64,000 nt of DNA from Kordiimonas aestuarii (GTDB lineage: Bacteria > Pseudomonadota > Alphaproteobacteria > Sphingomonadales > Kordiimonadaceae), in contig NZ_JAOBPP010000016.1 in assembly GCF_025574465.1 (NCBI RefSeq), positions 62,001-126,000 of the forward strand. Reading direction: 5' to 3'. Position numbers and translations under genes: made by a program. The stretch's first letter is position 1, and each line of letters opens with the position of its first letter. Positions 17,998 through 27,029 of the stretch are shown here, one piece after another. The notes below the pieces were generated by a model. That model saw nothing but the letters and a program-made list of their open reading frames with translations. It did not search any database and was not told the origin of the DNA.

Positions 17998-18044
17998 TAT
18001 AAGATCCGGCAACTTGTATGATTTCCTGCAAAAATTGTTGCAGT

Positions 18045-18064
18045 TATGTGCACATCTGTACATA
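18045..18064. promoter_or_regulatory. Candidate operator: TATGTGCA-N4-TGTACATA
   Basis: Two 8-base half-sites (18045-18052 and 18057-18064) match at 7 of 8 positions when one is reverse-complemented, with a 4-base centre. The 20-bp symmetric site lies in the shared upstream region of the Crp-like gene and bphP. Size and symmetry fit a Crp-family dimer. Confidence 0.45.
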
Positions 18065-18222
18065 CCTCGCGCCTCAGTAGTGTATAAAATTGCGCAAGCG
18101 GACAATCCGCCTTGACACGGCAAACCATAAGCGGAGCGTAAATTCCGCCAAAAAGATGTGGCCGTGACGGGTGTCGGTCGTTAGAATAAGAATGCTTCGC
18201 AGAAAAATTGGGGGCGAGCCAC

Positions 18223-20889
18223 GTGAGTGCACGAAGGGAACAGTTGTCGGAAGAACAACTTAAGCAGGCGCTTGACCATTGCGCCAGCGAGCCCATTCAT
18301 ATTCCCGGCTCCATACAACCGCATGGCTTGTTGATCGTTTTGTCGCCCGAGCTGCGGGTGACCCGCGTCAGCAGCAATACCAATCACTTTCTGGGCCTTG
18401 CAGCTGAAGAGTGTATCGGCCGCCATGTTTCAGATTTTATTGCGGCCGCACAGGTTGACAAATTGCGCCAAATTGCGGCGGATGCCCCGCTGCAGCCCAT
18501 CCAGACGTTAAACGTAACGCTTGGCGGTCGGAACTGCGATGCGGTAGCCCATGAAAGCGGCGACTCCCTGATTGTCGAGTTTGAATTTATTCAGGAAGAA
18601 GCGCCTGCATCTGGCCAGTTGATGGGCCATCTGCGGAATTTTGCAATTGGATTGCACCGGGCGACCGAACTGCCGTCCATGTTTGACCACGTGACGGCCA
18701 GCATCAGAGAAATTACCGGCTTCGACCGGGTGAAACTGTATCGCTTCAATGTGGATTGGCACGGCGAAGTGGTGGCGGAGAGCCGCGCGGATTTCATGCC
18801 CAGCTACAAGGGGCTGCATTTCCCGGCGTCCGACATTCCAGAGCAGGCAAGGCGGCTATACACGCAGCAGTATCTGCGGCTGATTGCGGATACAAATTAC
18901 AAGCCGGTTCCTATTCATCCTATATTTGACGCAACTGGCCATGAACCGCTTGATATGAGCCAGTGCATGCTGCGAAGCGTTTCTCCGGTTCATGTCCAGT
19001 ATCTGGAAAACATCAATGTCAAGGCGTCCATGTCGATTTCCATTATCCAGAATGGAAAGCTGTGGGGATTGATCGCGTGCCATCATGGCAGCCCTCGTCA
19101 CATCCCTTATCCGGTCCGACACATCTGTGAAATTATGGGCCACATTTTTTCGGCCCAATTGTCGACGCTTGAAGACGTGGTTTCGCGCGAAGCCAAGGAA
19201 AAACGCGAGGCGCTTGTTCACCAGCTTGCCTCCAACCTTGAGAAGACATCTTCCGTCGATAAACTGTTGGACCAGACCCACCAGTTGGCGAGCGAAGCCT
19301 TGGGTGCTCATGGCTTGGTGGTCAAGGTTTACACAGATATCCTGCGGTACGGGAACATACCCTCGAAAAAAATAGTCGGACAGCTTATAGACTGGCTCAA
19401 TGAGCAGGGCGACTGGACGTATCTGCAGACCGATGACGCACAGAATTTTTTCAAAGGGATCGCAGGATTTGAGACCTTGACAGGCGGCTTCCTTGCCGTC
19501 CCGATCAGCGTCAAGAGCCATGACTATATCATCTGGTTTCGCGCCGCCCAGATTCAGGAAGTCTCCTGGGCGGGCAACCCGGAAAAGCCAGCGGAGGAAA
19601 CGGGCGCGGGCTACCGATTGACCCCACGCAGTTCCTTTGAGCTTTGGAAGGAAACCGTCAGCCAGAGATCGGCACCTTGGACCCAGGAGGATATCGACAC
19701 AGCCAAGGGCGTGGTGGGCGTACTGCTGGAGACCGAAAAGCTTAGTGCTGAAGAAGCCAACAAGGCGAAGTCCGAGTTTCTTGCCAATATGAGCCATGAG
19801 ATTCGCACGCCGATGAATGCGATTATCGGCTTGTCACGGATGCTGATGCAGAAGGGAGAGCTGACCGATACCCAGCGGGATATCGTGAAGACGCTACAAC
19901 TGAGTGCAGACAGCTTGCTGTCGCTTATTAACGACCTGCTGGATATTTCCAAAATAGAAAGTCGCAAACTCGAATTTGAAAAAGTCAGTTTCAACCTGCC
20001 CAAGCTGTTGGAGGACGTGATCAGCATCATGTCGGTGTGGGCGGACGAAAAAGGCCTCGCGGTGCAACTGGATGAAAGGCTTGAGGGGGAGACCCATTTT
20101 CTGGGCGATCCGGGGCGGATCAGACAGATTGCGCTCAATCTGTGCAGCAATGCGGTGAAATTTACCGCAAAGGGCAGGATCGTGATTTCTGCGGCCCTTC
20201 GCTACGATACCGGTGACGATATACCGGTGGTGGAACTCAGTGTCACCGATACAGGCATTGGTATTCCTGCTGAAAAACAAGCCGCTATTTTTCATAAATT
20301 TGTGCAGGCGGACACGTCCACGTCACGTGAATATGGGGGTACCGGGCTTGGGCTGGCGATCAGTAAAACGCTGGCTGAAGCGATGGGCGGTGATATTTCG
20401 GTTACCAGTGCCGAGGGCACCGGCTCCACCTTTACCGCCGCCCTGCCGTTGCAGCCTGATGCCAGCATGACAGCGCCTGAACCAGAAACACAGCAGGCGG
20501 GTACGAAACAAGGCGCTGTACCGAAAGTACTGTTGGTAGAAGACTACCCGGCCAATGTTTTGGTGGCGAGTTTTTATCTCGAGAACTGCGGTGTGGTGTT
20601 CGACGTGGCCGAAAATGGCGAAAAAGCCTGTGAATGTGTACAGGAGCACAGCTATGCCGCCATTCTGATGGACGTCCAGATGCCAAAGATGAACGGCTTT
20701 GAAGCCACAGTTGCCATTCGGGAATTCGAGGAAAAAGAGCGCGGATACCGGACACCCATTATCGGGATGACGGCGTACGCCCTTGCCGGAGACCGGCAGC
20801 GTTGCCTCGACGCTGGCATGGATGATTATATCGCCAAGCCGATAGATGAGGACGAATTGCGGGCAAAGTTGATGGCGGTAATCGGCTAA
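18223..20889 (+). CDS. bphP: Bacteriophytochrome hybrid histidine kinase (PAS-GAF-PHY-HisKA-HATPase-REC)
   Basis: Red/far-red photoreceptor using biliverdin. The GTG at 18223 follows a GGGGGCGAG site; an in-frame TTG at 18208 would add five residues. In the 888-residue product, Cys20 (HCASEPIHIPG) is the N-terminal thioether-attachment cysteine of bacterial phytochromes. The GAF domain has FPASDIPEQARRLY. PHY spans about 310-500. HisKA has the phospho-acceptor His525 in MSHEIRTPMNA. HATPase motifs are NLCSNAVKF, DTGIGIP and GGTGLGLAIS. The receiver domain has EDYPANV and phospho-acceptor Asp817 in ILMDVQMPKMNG. Output is probably a phosphorelay through a separate HPt protein, which is not in the window. 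bphO upstream supplies the chromophore. Confidence 0.95.
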   Translation: MSARREQLSEEQLKQALDHCASEPIHIPGSIQPHGLLIVLSPELRVTRVSSNTNHFLGLAAEECIGRHVSDFIAAAQVDKLRQIAADAPLQPIQTLNVTLGGRNCDAVAHESGDSLIVEFEFIQEEAPASGQLMGHLRNFAIGLHRATELPSMFDHVTASIREITGFDRVKLYRFNVDWHGEVVAESRADFMPSYKGLHFPASDIPEQARRLYTQQYLRLIADTNYKPVPIHPIFDATGHEPLDMSQCMLRSVSPVHVQYLENINVKASMSISIIQNGKLWGLIACHHGSPRHIPYPVRHICEIMGHIFSAQLSTLEDVVSREAKEKREALVHQLASNLEKTSSVDKLLDQTHQLASEALGAHGLVVKVYTDILRYGNIPSKKIVGQLIDWLNEQGDWTYLQTDDAQNFFKGIAGFETLTGGFLAVPISVKSHDYIIWFRAAQIQEVSWAGNPEKPAEETGAGYRLTPRSSFELWKETVSQRSAPWTQEDIDTAKGVVGVLLETEKLSAEEANKAKSEFLANMSHEIRTPMNAIIGLSRMLMQKGELTDTQRDIVKTLQLSADSLLSLINDLLDISKIESRKLEFEKVSFNLPKLLEDVISIMSVWADEKGLAVQLDERLEGETHFLGDPGRIRQIALNLCSNAVKFTAKGRIVISAALRYDTGDDIPVVELSVTDTGIGIPAEKQAAIFHKFVQADTSTSREYGGTGLGLAISKTLAEAMGGDISVTSAEGTGSTFTAALPLQPDASMTAPEPETQQAGTKQGAVPKVLLVEDYPANVLVASFYLENCGVVFDVAENGEKACECVQEHSYAAILMDVQMPKMNGFEATVAIREFEEKERGYRTPIIGMTAYALAGDRQRCLDAGMDDYIAKPIDEDELRAKLMAVIG

Positions 20890-20890
20890 A

Positions 20891-20929
20891 CAATGCCAAG
20901 GAGCAATGCCAAGGAGCAATGCCGGGGAG
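20891..20929 (+). repeat. Three tandem 13-bp repeats just after bphP
   Basis: CAATGCCAAGGAG is repeated exactly at 20891-20903 and 20904-20916, with a third copy (CAATGCCGGGGAG) at 20917-20929. Each junction presents AAGGAG two bases before an ATG, so each copy mimics a ribosome-binding site with start codon. The resulting ORFs are 33, 20 and 6 codons and do not look like conserved proteins. Confidence 0.8.
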
Positions 20930-21047
20930 TACCCCCTGAGAAGCACCTCAGTGTTGGCTCTCGGATAGCACGGCATGCGGTAACGACGACCTGACAGGGG
21001 CCGGTACAGGCGTGGACTGAGACAAGCTGCCGCAGGTGCTGCCGCAC

Positions 21048-21061
21048 TTGACCAATGTCAA
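21048..21061. promoter_or_regulatory. FNR/FixK-type box upstream of the cco operon
   Basis: TTGAC-CAAT-GTCAA matches the FNR consensus TTGAT-N4-ATCAA at 8 of 10 conserved positions and is perfectly symmetric in its arms. It lies 57 bases before the GTG of the first gene in the cbb3 operon, as expected for activation under low oxygen. Confidence 0.8.
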
Positions 21062-21118
21062 TCATTTCATTTTTGCGCTCGGGTAGTTTGACCACAGGTT
21101 AAACAAACGAGGCATCCT

Positions 21119-21859
21119 GTGGAATATCTGCTTTCTCATTGGCAGGCGGCACTGGCCGACCATGGCGGTCTGCTGCTCACGCTTTTTCTGGGTGGCCTGA
21201 TGGGCAGCGCGACACATTGCGTTGGCATGTGTGGACCCTTTGTGGTGGCGCAGGCAACCAGCCTTCAGCAAACACCATCGCTTCTCAGGCGGGTGCGCGG
21301 CTTCGCGTTGATGCCCTATCACCTGGGCCGTATGACCACCTATGTGATCCTCGGGGTGGTCGCTGCCAGCCTCTCTGGCATGGTGTTCAATGTGCCGCTT
21401 CAGCGCGGCATCGCTGTTGTGCTGTTGACGGTGGCCGGGCTTTTGTTTCTCACCAGCGCCATCCCCAGCCTCAAGCGTGTGGTGGCACCACAATTTCCCC
21501 CCAGTTCACTTGCGCGGTTTGGCGCGGTGCTAGGCCGTGTGGCCAAAGCGTTTTTCACCAACCCTACGGCGTGGCACCGCTATGCCCTTGGCGTGACGCT
21601 TGGTTTTTTACCCTGCGGGCTGTTGGCGGCCGCGCTTATGGCGGTGGCGGCAACCGCGGAGCCTATCTCGGCCGCCTTCGGTATGGCGGCCTTCTGCGTG
21701 GGCACCATGCCTGCGCTTTTCCTCACCGGGGCAGGCGGGCGATATGCACTCGACCGCTTGCCTATTCGTTTCTCGACCCTCGCGCGTGGCGTGATGGTCT
21801 TCAACAGTCTCAGTCTTTTTATCATCGCCGGGGGCATGCTGTTACCAGCACATCACTAA
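21119..21859 (+). CDS. DsbD/UreH-like transmembrane protein leading the cbb3 operon
   Basis: A 246-residue polytopic protein of the family usually labelled sulfite exporter TauE/SafE or UreH-like (DsbD_2 fold), with about six membrane segments. The first helix pair carries [12 protein letters not shown], the cysteine-containing signature of this family; a second motif, [13 protein letters not shown], marks the inverted repeat. The GTG at 21119 has GAGG seven bases upstream. It is 11 bases before ccoN and is the first gene after the FNR box, so it belongs to the operon. Homologues near cbb3 genes are thought to help copper handling or thiol supply for oxidase maturation; that role is inferred. 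Confidence 0.8.
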   Translation: MEYLLSHWQAALADHGGLLLTLFLGGLMGSATHCVGMCGPFVVAQATSLQQTPSLLRRVRGFALMPYHLGRMTTYVILGVVAASLSGMVFNVPLQRGIAVVLLTVAGLLFLTSAIPSLKRVVAPQFPPSSLARFGAVLGRVAKAFFTNPTAWHRYALGVTLGFLPCGLLAAALMAVAATAEPISAAFGMAAFCVGTMPALFLTGAGGRYALDRLPIRFSTLARGVMVFNSLSLFIIAGGMLLPAHH

Positions 21860-21869
21860 GGGCAGGTCT

Positions 21870-23321
21870 ATGACTAATCTTGCTGAAAAAATGAACTATA
21901 ACGACGACATCGTGAAGCTTTTCACGATCGCCACCATTTTCTGGGGTGTGGTCGGCTTTACTGTGGGCGTGTTCATCGCTCTGCAGATGGCTTTCCCGCA
22001 GCTTAATTTTGGTGAATATCTCACCTTTGGTCGCTTGCGGCCTGTGCACACGTCGGCGGTGATCTTCGCCTTTGGCGGCAATGCACTGTTTGCCACCAGC
22101 TATTTTGTCGTGCAGCGCACCTGCCGGACAAGGCTGTGGGGGGATGGCCTCGCCAAATTCACCTTCTGGGGCTATCAGGCCTTTATCGTGATGGCGGCGC
22201 TTGGCTATGTGCTGGGTGTCACCCAGGCCAAGGAATATGCCGAACCTGAATGGTACGCCGACCTGTGGCTGACCTTCGTGTGGGTGTCTTATTTTGTCGT
22301 CTTTATGATGACGCTGAAGAACCGGCGCGAACCACACATCTATGTCGCCAACTGGTTCTATCTCGCGTTCATCGTGACAGTCGCCGTGCTGCACCTTGGC
22401 AATAATATCTCTATCCCCGTGTCGCTGACAGAAGCCAAGAGCTATTCCCTGTGGGGCGGCGTGCAATCCGCGCTCATTCAGTGGTGGTATGGCCACAATG
22501 CTGTGGGCTTTTTCCTGACCGCCGGTTTCCTTGGCATCATGTATTATTTTGTGCCCAAGCGCGCCGGTCGCCCGGTATACAGCTACCGGCTGTCGATCCT
22601 GCACTTCTGGTCGCTGATCTTCATCTATATCTGGGCCGGGCCGCACCACCTGCATTATACCGCGCTGCCTGACTGGGCACAGACCTTGGGCATGACCTTC
22701 TCGATCATGCTGTGGATGCCGTCCTGGGGCGGCATGATCAACGGGATGATGACGCTGTCGGGCGCATGGCACAAACTCAGGGAAGACCCTGTGCTGCAGT
22801 TCATGATTGTCTCGCTGGCGTTTTACGGCATGAGCACGTTTGAAGGTCCGCTGATGTCTATCAAGACCGTAAACGCGCTTAGCCACTATACCGACTGGAC
22901 CATTGGTCACGTGCACTCTGGCGCGCTTGGCTGGGTGGCTTTCATCTCCTTCGGCGCGCTTTATTACCTCGTGCCGGTTTTGTGGAAGAAGCAGTCGCTT
23001 TATTCGCTCAAGCTCGTGAGCCTGCACCTCTGGATCGCGACCATCGGCATCGTGCTTTATATCACGGCCATGTGGGTATCCGGCATCATGCAGGGCCTGA
23101 TGTGGCGGTCGTATGACAGCATGGGCTTCCTTGAATACAGCTTCGTGGAAACCGTGATGGCCATGCACCCCTTCTACCTGATCCGGGCGCTGGGTGGTCT
23201 GCTGTTCCTCAGCGGCAGCCTGATCATGGTCTACAATCTGGTCAAAACGGTCCGGGGCAACAATGTGCCCGACAGGGTCGAGGGTGAAGACGTGCAAGCT
23301 GTGGAGACGGCCCATGCTTAA
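21870..23321 (+). CDS. ccoN: Cytochrome cbb3 oxidase subunit I
   Basis: Catalytic subunit that reduces oxygen at a heme b3-CuB centre. The 483-residue protein has twelve membrane helices. Recognisable ligand regions are [16 protein letters not shown] (low-spin heme), [10 protein letters not shown] (CuB His, cross-linking Tyr elsewhere), [12 protein letters not shown] (two adjacent CuB His), and [17 protein letters not shown] (heme His residues). Length is standard. It is followed by ccoO with an 8-base overlap. The FNR box upstream of the operon implies induction at low oxygen. Confidence 0.97.
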   Translation: MTNLAEKMNYNDDIVKLFTIATIFWGVVGFTVGVFIALQMAFPQLNFGEYLTFGRLRPVHTSAVIFAFGGNALFATSYFVVQRTCRTRLWGDGLAKFTFWGYQAFIVMAALGYVLGVTQAKEYAEPEWYADLWLTFVWVSYFVVFMMTLKNRREPHIYVANWFYLAFIVTVAVLHLGNNISIPVSLTEAKSYSLWGGVQSALIQWWYGHNAVGFFLTAGFLGIMYYFVPKRAGRPVYSYRLSILHFWSLIFIYIWAGPHHLHYTALPDWAQTLGMTFSIMLWMPSWGGMINGMMTLSGAWHKLREDPVLQFMIVSLAFYGMSTFEGPLMSIKTVNALSHYTDWTIGHVHSGALGWVAFISFGALYYLVPVLWKKQSLYSLKLVSLHLWIATIGIVLYITAMWVSGIMQGLMWRSYDSMGFLEYSFVETVMAMHPFYLIRALGGLLFLSGSLIMVYNLVKTVRGNNVPDRVEGEDVQAVETAHA

Positions 23322-24066
23322 AAAACATGAAAGAGTGGAGAAAAACTCCATGCTGATGCTGATCCTGGTGGTGATCGTGGTCTCCATCGGTGGCATCATT
23401 GAAATCCTGCCCTTGTTCCGTATGGAAACGACGATCGAGCCGGTTAAGGGCGTGCGCCCTTATACCCCGCTTGAGGTCGCCGGACGGAATGTCTACATCC
23501 GCGAAGGTTGTTATAACTGCCACAGCCAGCAGATCCGCGCGCTTAGGGACGAAGTTGAGCGTTACGGCCACTATTCGCTGGCGGCGGAAAGCATGTATGA
23601 CCATCCGTTCCAGTGGGGCTCCAAGCGCACGGGGCCTGACCTCGCGCGGGTCGGCGGCAAATATTCCGACGAGTGGCACGTACAGCATATGCACAACCCC
23701 AAGGATGTGGTCCCGGAAAGCATTATGCCGCCCTATGCCCATCTGGCGCACAAGGGTGCCAAGCTTGATAATATCGAGGCCGACATCAGGGCGCTCAGGG
23801 CGGCAGGTGTACCCTACACCGACGAAATGGTGGCCAACGCCTACAATGACGCGATGGCACAAGCGCAGGATGAGAGCGACCATCATGATGGTCTGCTTGA
23901 GCGCTACGGCGACAAGGTCAACTACCGCAACTTCGATGGCCAGGCTGTCACGACCGAGCTTGATGCGTTGATCGCCTATCTGCAGGTGCTGGGCACCATG
24001 GCCGAACTCAAGGACTATGTGCATGACGGCGCGGCCCGTTCCGGCCAAGAGGAGGACGGCAAATGA
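23314..24066 (+). CDS. ccoO: Cytochrome cbb3 oxidase subunit II, monoheme cytochrome c
   Basis: Membrane-anchored c-type cytochrome that passes electrons from CcoP to CcoN. The ATG at 23314 overlaps the ccoN stop by 8 bases and gives 250 residues. A single N-terminal membrane helix ([16 protein letters not shown]) precedes the heme site CYNCH (Cys66, Cys69, His70); the distal Met lies in [10 protein letters not shown]. The ccoQ start overlaps its stop as ATGA. Confidence 0.96.
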   Translation: MLKKHERVEKNSMLMLILVVIVVSIGGIIEILPLFRMETTIEPVKGVRPYTPLEVAGRNVYIREGCYNCHSQQIRALRDEVERYGHYSLAAESMYDHPFQWGSKRTGPDLARVGGKYSDEWHVQHMHNPKDVVPESIMPPYAHLAHKGAKLDNIEADIRALRAAGVPYTDEMVANAYNDAMAQAQDESDHHDGLLERYGDKVNYRNFDGQAVTTELDALIAYLQVLGTMAELKDYVHDGAARSGQEEDGK

Positions 24067-24215
24067 TCAGTTGGCTTTCTGAAAATGCCGGCATGACCGG
24101 CCTCTTGTTCTTCTTCGGTGTCTTTTGCGGCATTGCCATCTGGGCTTACCGTCCCGGCATGAAGGACAAACTGGAATCACACAAAAATATTCCTCTCAGA
24201 GGGGATGAAGCATGA
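24063..24215 (+). CDS. ccoQ: Cytochrome cbb3 oxidase small subunit
   Basis: A 50-residue protein between ccoO and ccoP, with four-base overlaps at both ends (ATGA). It has one membrane helix (GLLFFFGVFCGIAIWAY) followed by a short charged tail containing RPGMKDKLE. CcoQ/FixQ stabilises the assembled oxidase. Position, size and helix fit; sequence conservation in this family is low. Confidence 0.9.
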   Translation: MISWLSENAGMTGLLFFFGVFCGIAIWAYRPGMKDKLESHKNIPLRGDEA

Positions 24216-25084
24216 GCAAGAAAAAAGATATCGATAGCTTTACCGGCATTGAAACAACCGGCCATGAATGGGACGGCATCAAGGAACTGAACAACCCGTC
24301 CCCGCGGTGGTGGCTGATCGTTTTCTTCCTGTGCTGCGTTTGGTCTGTGGGCTACTGGGTTTTGTATCCGGCCTGGCCAACCTTCTCCGGTGACGGGGAA
24401 CGCGGCGGCACTGAAGGCTCCATGGGCTGGACACAATATGACCAGCTCAAGGACAGCCAAGCGGAAATTCGGGCACGCAAATCTGCTTATCTGGCAAGCT
24501 TTGAAGCTGCTTCCTTTGAGGAAGTGCAGGCCGACGAAGCGCTGTATGCCTTTGCGGTGGCTGGCGGCGCGGCTGCGTTCAAGGATAACTGCGCAACCTG
24601 TCACAGCACTGGCGGGGCCGGGTCCGCGGGCTACCCCAACCTCAATGATGATGACTGGCTGTGGGGGGGAGATATCGACACCATCCATGAGACCATCCGC
24701 GTCGGTGTTCGCGCCGTCCATGATGAGACACGGTTTTCCGAGATGCCAGCCTTTGGCGACATGCTGTCCGAGACAGAGATCGCCGACGTTGCCCAGCATG
24801 TGATCAGCTTGTCGCAGGATGGTGACGACAGCGCCGGTGGCGCACAGGTTTTCGCCGACAACTGCGCGGCCTGCCACAGTGAAAACGGCAGGGGTGACCA
24901 CGCGCTTGGTGCGCCGGACCTCGCGGATGCCATCTGGTTCTATGGCGACACAAAGGCCGACATCATGTCGCAGGTTCGCAAGCCCAAGCACGGCGTCATG
25001 CCGACATGGGAAGCCCGGCTTGATGCCAATACCATCCGCCAGCTTGCCATCTATGTGCATTCGCTGGGTGGTGGCACCAACTAG
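24212..25084 (+). CDS. ccoP: Cytochrome cbb3 oxidase subunit III, diheme cytochrome c
   Basis: Receives electrons from soluble cytochrome c or the bc1 complex and hands them to CcoO. The 290-residue protein has an N-terminal helix (WWLIVFFLCCVWSVGYWVLY) and two c-type heme sites, CATCH at 127-131 and CAACH at 218-222. Conserved motifs YPNLNDDDWLWGG and HGVMPTWEARL, the latter with an axial Met, are present. It overlaps ccoQ by four bases. Confidence 0.96.
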   Translation: MSKKKDIDSFTGIETTGHEWDGIKELNNPSPRWWLIVFFLCCVWSVGYWVLYPAWPTFSGDGERGGTEGSMGWTQYDQLKDSQAEIRARKSAYLASFEAASFEEVQADEALYAFAVAGGAAAFKDNCATCHSTGGAGSAGYPNLNDDDWLWGGDIDTIHETIRVGVRAVHDETRFSEMPAFGDMLSETEIADVAQHVISLSQDGDDSAGGAQVFADNCAACHSENGRGDHALGAPDLADAIWFYGDTKADIMSQVRKPKHGVMPTWEARLDANTIRQLAIYVHSLGGGTN

Positions 25085-25110
25085 CATCCCTGCAGGACGG
25101 AGTAACGAGT

Positions 25111-26526
25111 ATGAGTGACGGTGCGGCCCCAGTTAAGCTTTTCGAGAAAAAAGAGCGCATCTTCCCGAAGCGTGTCTGGGGCAGGTTCCGTAAACTTAAG
25201 TGGGCGGCCATGGTCGCCCTCCTGGGCATTTACTACCTGGCCCCGTTCCTGCGGTGGGACCGGGGGCCGCACGCACCTGACCAGGCTATCCTGATCGACA
25301 TGCCTGCACGGCGTGCTTATTTCTTCTTTATCGAGATATGGCCACAGGAGGTTTATTACCTCACCGGCATTCTGATTTTGGCGGCGGTTGCGCTCTTTTT
25401 CGCCACCAGCCTGTTTGGCCGGGTCTGGTGCGGGTACGCCTGTCCGCAAACCGTGTGGACCGACCTGTTCGTCTGGGTTGAACGCATCGTGCAGGGGGAC
25501 CGGGTCAAACGCATGCGCCTTGCCAAGGCGCCGTGGGGCTTTGAGAAAACCTGGAAACTGGCACTGACCCACAGCCTATGGCTGGTCATCGGCATGCTGA
25601 CCGGCGGGACCTGGGTTTTCTATTTCAACGACGCCCCTACGCTTCTGGAGAATATAATCCACCTTGATGTGCCCATGGGGGTGTTGGGCTGGATACTGGC
25701 ACTGACTTTCTCGACCTACCTGATGGCCGGGTTCGCGCGCGAGCAGGTGTGCATGTATATGTGCCCCTATTCGCGTTTCCAGAGCGCGATGTTTGACCGC
25801 GATACCCTGATTATCGGCTATGATGAAAAGCGCGGCGAGCCACGCGGCAAGTATAAAAAAGGCGATAGCTGGGACGACCGTGGCCACTGTATCGACTGCA
25901 CCGCCTGTGTGCAGGTTTGCCCCATGGGGATCGACATTCGTGACGGGCTGCAAATGGAATGTATCGCGTGTGGCCTTTGCATCGACGCCTGTGACGGCAT
26001 CATGGACAAGCTAGAGCTGCCCCGCGGCCTTATCCGCTATGACACCAACCATAATCAGGAAGCACGCGACAGCGGCATGAAGGAACGTTCGCACCTTTTG
26101 CGACTACGCACATCCTATTATGCCGCGATCATCGCCCTTGTGGGGGCAGTCATGCTTTATGGATTGATACACCGGTCGCCGGTGGAACTGCATGTGCTGC
26201 ATGACCGCAACCCGCTGTTTGTCAAGCTGTCGGACGGGCGTATCCGCAATGGCTATGATGTAAAAATCCTCAATAAAACGCACGAAGATAAAACCTACCA
26301 GTTGGTCATTGAGGGCCTCAATGGTGCTGAGATCCGCATACAGGGGGCAGGTAGTCTCGACGCTGCGGCGCTGCCGGTGTTTGCCGACCGTGTTGGCCAC
26401 TTCCGTGTATTTGTGACGGCGGACAAACCAAAAGATATCCGTGCGGATGCCCACTTCCGGCTTGAAGAAGTGGGCGGACCAAACGCAGACCGCTATGACG
26501 GTGTCTTCATGAGTGGGAAGGAGTAG
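25111..26526 (+). CDS. ccoG: Cytochrome oxidase accessory protein with polyferredoxin domain
   Basis: CcoG/FixG/RdxA family, 471 residues, with about five membrane helices. The CGYACPQTVW motif and two 4Fe-4S clusters are clear: CIDCTACVQVCPMGID and CIACGLCIDACDG. The C-terminal 130 residues form a periplasmic Ig-like domain. CcoG homologues have been reported to reduce Cu(II) for delivery to the oxidase. It starts with GGAG about 10 bases upstream, 27 bases after ccoP. Confidence 0.94.
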   Translation: MSDGAAPVKLFEKKERIFPKRVWGRFRKLKWAAMVALLGIYYLAPFLRWDRGPHAPDQAILIDMPARRAYFFFIEIWPQEVYYLTGILILAAVALFFATSLFGRVWCGYACPQTVWTDLFVWVERIVQGDRVKRMRLAKAPWGFEKTWKLALTHSLWLVIGMLTGGTWVFYFNDAPTLLENIIHLDVPMGVLGWILALTFSTYLMAGFAREQVCMYMCPYSRFQSAMFDRDTLIIGYDEKRGEPRGKYKKGDSWDDRGHCIDCTACVQVCPMGIDIRDGLQMECIACGLCIDACDGIMDKLELPRGLIRYDTNHNQEARDSGMKERSHLLRLRTSYYAAIIALVGAVMLYGLIHRSPVELHVLHDRNPLFVKLSDGRIRNGYDVKILNKTHEDKTYQLVIEGLNGAEIRIQGAGSLDAAALPVFADRVGHFRVFVTADKPKDIRADAHFRLEEVGGPNADRYDGVFMSGKE

Positions 26527-26531
26527 GCAGT

Positions 26532-27029
26532 ATGAGCAAGGTTATGACCGAAGAAACAGGTATGCGCGAAAGCGACCGGCTGATCCCTTGGTATATCGTA
26601 GCGTTTTTTGTGGTGGTAGCCATTCTGGACGGCATCTTCGTTTATATTGCCACGTCCACCCACACCGGCGTGATTACCGAACAGGCCTATGACAAGGGCC
26701 TTGCCTACAATGACACAGTTGCCGCAGCCGAAGCCCAGCATGCACTCGGATGGCGGGGGGAGATTATCCTGCGTGACCGGCGCGAGCTATGCTTTATCCT
26801 GCGTGACAAGGATGGCACCCTTCTCAAAGGAGCTGCTGTGAAGGCCGTCTTTACCCGCCCGACACAGGACGGCATGGATTTTGGCGTGGAATTGCTTGAA
26901 GGCGCAGACGGCGCCTATCGTGCCGCGATTGACCTGCCAGCGCTCGGCCTCTGGGACGTACGCGTCTTTGCCCTTGAAGGGGAACGCGATTTTCAGGCGC
27001 ACAAGCGTCTGGTGGTGAGGCCACAGTGA
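26532..27029 (+). CDS. ccoH: FixH/CcoH, cbb3 assembly factor
   Basis: A 165-residue single-span membrane protein (WYIVAFFVVVAILDGIFVYI) with a periplasmic domain; needed for stable cbb3 assembly in Rhodobacter and Bradyrhizobium. The segment THTGVITEQAYDKGLAYN is typical of the family. It starts 5 bases after ccoG and its stop overlaps the ccoI GTG as GTGA. Confidence 0.92.
   Translation: MSKVMTEETGMRESDRLIPWYIVAFFVVVAILDGIFVYIATSTHTGVITEQAYDKGLAYNDTVAAAEAQHALGWRGEIILRDRRELCFILRDKDGTLLKGAAVKAVFTRPTQDGMDFGVELLEGADGAYRAAIDLPALGLWDVRVFALEGERDFQAHKRLVVRPQ

Noticed and set aside
21822..23399. Long minus-strand open frame of about 525 codons opposite ccoN
   Set aside because: It is antisense to a clear ccoN gene, His/Gln-rich in a way that mirrors the complementary codons, and has no family resemblance.
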